From positions 46,941-110,940 of the forward strand of contig WTKN01000201.1 of assembly GCA_011524395.1 (NCBI GenBank): 64,000 nt of DNA, written 5' to 3'. The translations under genes and the position numbers were made by a program. This document shows positions 61,801-64,000 of this stretch, in pieces. This DNA comes from Moorena sp. SS36440bin_2. Lineage in GTDB: Bacteria; Cyanobacteriota; Cyanobacteriia; Cyanobacteriales; Coleofasciculaceae. Within the stretch, counting starts at the first letter, position 1, and every line of letters starts with the position of its first letter. The notes beneath the pieces were generated by a model. That model worked only from the letters and a program-made list of their open reading frames with translations. It had not been told where the DNA came from and searched no databases.

Positions 61801-61987
61801 TCCAACTCGCTTTGTGAATCAACTACCATTCCTACTTTAGCTAGATTTTAACGTTAGCTTCTAGGGCCTTGAATCTTAAGTCTGACTGGTAAGGGAACCA
61901 TGGGATTAATCCCCAATCAAGTTTTTATTTTTTGAGCCAAGTTTTTGCTCAAAGCTCCTAGCTTAGCCCTCTTGCCTCCGTTGCCTA

Positions 61988-63667
61988 TTATTTGGGATTT
62001 GGAACTGTCCACCAAGCTAAAGCATAAGCTTGGGACGGCTGATTAACCTGTTCCTGATACTGAACCCGAATTTTGTAGCGACCCTGAGCCGGGACTTGGC
62101 AGAAAATATGTTCCACAGCATCTGCTTCACTGATAGAAGCACAGACACTTTTGGTAGTGTCCTCTTCTCCCACTGGCATTAAATAGAGGTCAAGATTATT
62201 CAAACCGCGATCGCTAAAACTCTCCCCAACATCATAAGCATCATTATTATTCTGATCCTCTAACTCCACCAAACGATCCCAAGCCAGAGTTAAGGAGATA
62301 AAACTTCCTTCTGCTAGGGGTTTTGTTAAGACATAGTCCCGATAAGATGATTTTTCCACAGTACGGTAATCCCAACCGACTGGTGGCACTCCAATGCCAC
62401 TGGGACTCCATTGACCGAGTTTAAATTGCTGGTAAGCTCGAAACCCATTGAGATGCCCTGTCCCCATCTGCATATCCAGAGGAATTTTGGGGTCTTGGTA
62501 AGCATCAGATTCTAACCAGTGGTGATTATCCTTTGCCCGAATTGTCCGACTCATGCCTAGTAGCATCCCATCACCAAGATCTTGGATTTTGTCAGCAGAA
62601 TTAAGCAACACTGCCTTCATTACTTCATGGCGTCGGGAATCTGTACCCCAATTCATCCACAAGCGATGCAGCCCGGTATTGGAGGTTTCCGCTCTGAGGG
62701 ACTGCATCAAGAATAGTTTTTGTTGTCTTGAGCGTAGCTTGCGCAAAGCGGAATCACCAAATTCCTGTAGCAATGCTACAACACCAGTGATATGGGGGGC
62801 AGCAAAACTGGTCCCACTGACCTGAGTCACTTTACCTTTAAGGTCATACAAGGATATCTTGTTGCCAGGAGCTACCAAATTAATGGAGCGGCGGGAACCA
62901 ACATTAATTTCTTGCCGAATCATACGACGACCAATGCCAACTGGTAAAGCACTCAAGTTAGCAAAGTCTACTTTATTAAAAACTCCCTGACGCTTGGCTG
63001 TGTATGCTGCATTGATACCATTAAAATTATCTGTGGGGATCGGAATGCCCCCTTTGCCTTGGTTGCCAGCAATCACATACAAGACATCATGCACCCTAGC
63101 TGACCAATCGATACATAGAGTTAACAGGGCATTGCCATCCAGCACCGCTTCCTCCCTCGGGTCCCGCTGTAGGGATTCACCAAAACTAAAATTAATGGCC
63201 CGCACATCTGAGCCATTTTGGTGAGCAATATGCTGAGCCGCCAGGCACTCTTCTGGTTGTCCACTCCTAGACAGGGAGCCAACTGCTGAAGCGTAGAGTT
63301 TTGCCCCAGGTGCTACTCCCGGCAACCCTTTGTCTCGACTAACCATCACAGCTGCTACCATAGCCGCATGTTCATCCACATGGGTATTCGGTTGTGCTGG
63401 GGTGTTACGATAATATACTCCCGCAGGAATTACTGTCCGATTCTTGACAGCGGCCTTATCCTTACCAAATAATCCAGGTCTACCAATTTCCACTTGCCCA
63501 ATGGCAATTTTGCGACCGCTTAAATTATAGGGAGGTTGGTGTAACCGATAGACATTAATACCAGCTTCTGAGATTGATGTATCTAATCCCAAGGCTGGGG
63601 CGATTACCCCTGAGATGCTTAAACCACCCAATAGCCATACCAGTGTTTTTTGGATCGGAATTTTCAT
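61988..63667 (-). CDS. S8 (subtilisin-like) family peptidase, secreted
   Basis: Signal peptide; 'EHAAMVAAVMVS' His region, 'GTSFAAPHITGVVALLQ' Ser region. Confidence 0.88.
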   Translation of the reverse strand: MKIPIQKTLVWLLGGLSISGVIAPALGLDTSISEAGINVYRLHQPPYNLSGRKIAIGQVEIGRPGLFGKDKAAVKNRTVIPAGVYYRNTPAQPNTHVDEHAAMVAAVMVSRDKGLPGVAPGAKLYASAVGSLSRSGQPEECLAAQHIAHQNGSDVRAINFSFGESLQRDPREEAVLDGNALLTLCIDWSARVHDVLYVIAGNQGKGGIPIPTDNFNGINAAYTAKRQGVFNKVDFANLSALPVGIGRRMIRQEINVGSRRSINLVAPGNKISLYDLKGKVTQVSGTSFAAPHITGVVALLQEFGDSALRKLRSRQQKLFLMQSLRAETSNTGLHRLWMNWGTDSRRHEVMKAVLLNSADKIQDLGDGMLLGMSRTIRAKDNHHWLESDAYQDPKIPLDMQMGTGHLNGFRAYQQFKLGQWSPSGIGVPPVGWDYRTVEKSSYRDYVLTKPLAEGSFISLTLAWDRLVELEDQNNNDAYDVGESFSDRGLNNLDLYLMPVGEEDTTKSVCASISEADAVEHIFCQVPAQGRYKIRVQYQEQVNQPSQAYALAWWTVPNPK

Positions 63668-63863
63668 AATTGTTTACACAGAGCGCGTTGATTTATCTGC
63701 GACTACTTAGCAATCTCCCAAACGCTTAGCTAGATATAGCTATAGCATTTCTCATAATTGTGAGCTACACAAGATTTTTTCCCTCTTCCCTCTTTTCCCC
63801 TCCTGGGAGGGGTTAGGGGTGGTTTCCTGTTTCCTGTTGCCTGTTGCCTGTTCCCGTCTTGAT

Positions 63864-63975
63864 GCAGTCGCTGGGGGAACGGCAGTCGCTCATGGTTAGA
63901 AGTTACCGTAAGACAGGCTCGCCTTGTCAGCCATGCAGTCGCTCATGGGGGAAACCACGGCAGTCGCTCATGGGG
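63864..63975. repeat. GCAGTCGCT(CATGGGGG) interspersed repeats
   Basis: GCAGTCGCT at ~63864, 63882, 63935 and 63960, most followed by CATGG or GGGGG. Confidence 0.7.
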
Positions 63976-64000
63976 GGGACCCCCAAGACCGCGCTGCCTT

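Overview
This 64 kb window comes from a cyanobacterial chromosome. The evidence is chlP, rpaA, raf1, Mo-nitro_C-type proteins, an rbp/rpsU pair, HIP1 octamers and heptameric STRR arrays. It looks like a large-genome filamentous type, but the genus is not proven. Bases 1-22 kb hold an exopolysaccharide region: glycosyltransferases, a Wzc/CpsD-like chain-length/ATPase protein, an O-antigen-ligase-like protein, a Wzx-like flippase, a clan-A glycoside hydrolase, an acyltransferase, a WecG/TagA-type transferase, and a HAD-type gene decayed by several lesions. The rest is mainly housekeeping and photosynthesis-related: obgE, rnj, dapA, asd, tig-clpP-clpX, an IscA-like protein, an M48 peptidase overlapping tRNA-Leu(CAA), raf1, a Ser/Thr kinase with TPRs, chlP, rpaA, a desaturase, TPR proteins and an S8 peptidase. 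The most interesting unannotated signals are: (1) a ~190-nt structured segment at 44661-44851 that resembles a solo HEARO/IscB-type omega RNA with no adjacent nuclease ORF; (2) a 164-nt long-range-paired element at 33851-34014 ending in T7, with a 6S-RNA-like architecture; (3) a hairpin repeat pair with compensatory changes at 10973-11185; (4) a CDS whose C-terminus and stop codon lie in the 5' end of a tRNA gene; (5) a TIR/flavodoxin-like protein at 32616-33386; (6) a 32-codon unannotated ORF at 58229-58327. No computation was run. Structures and family calls come from reading the sequence.
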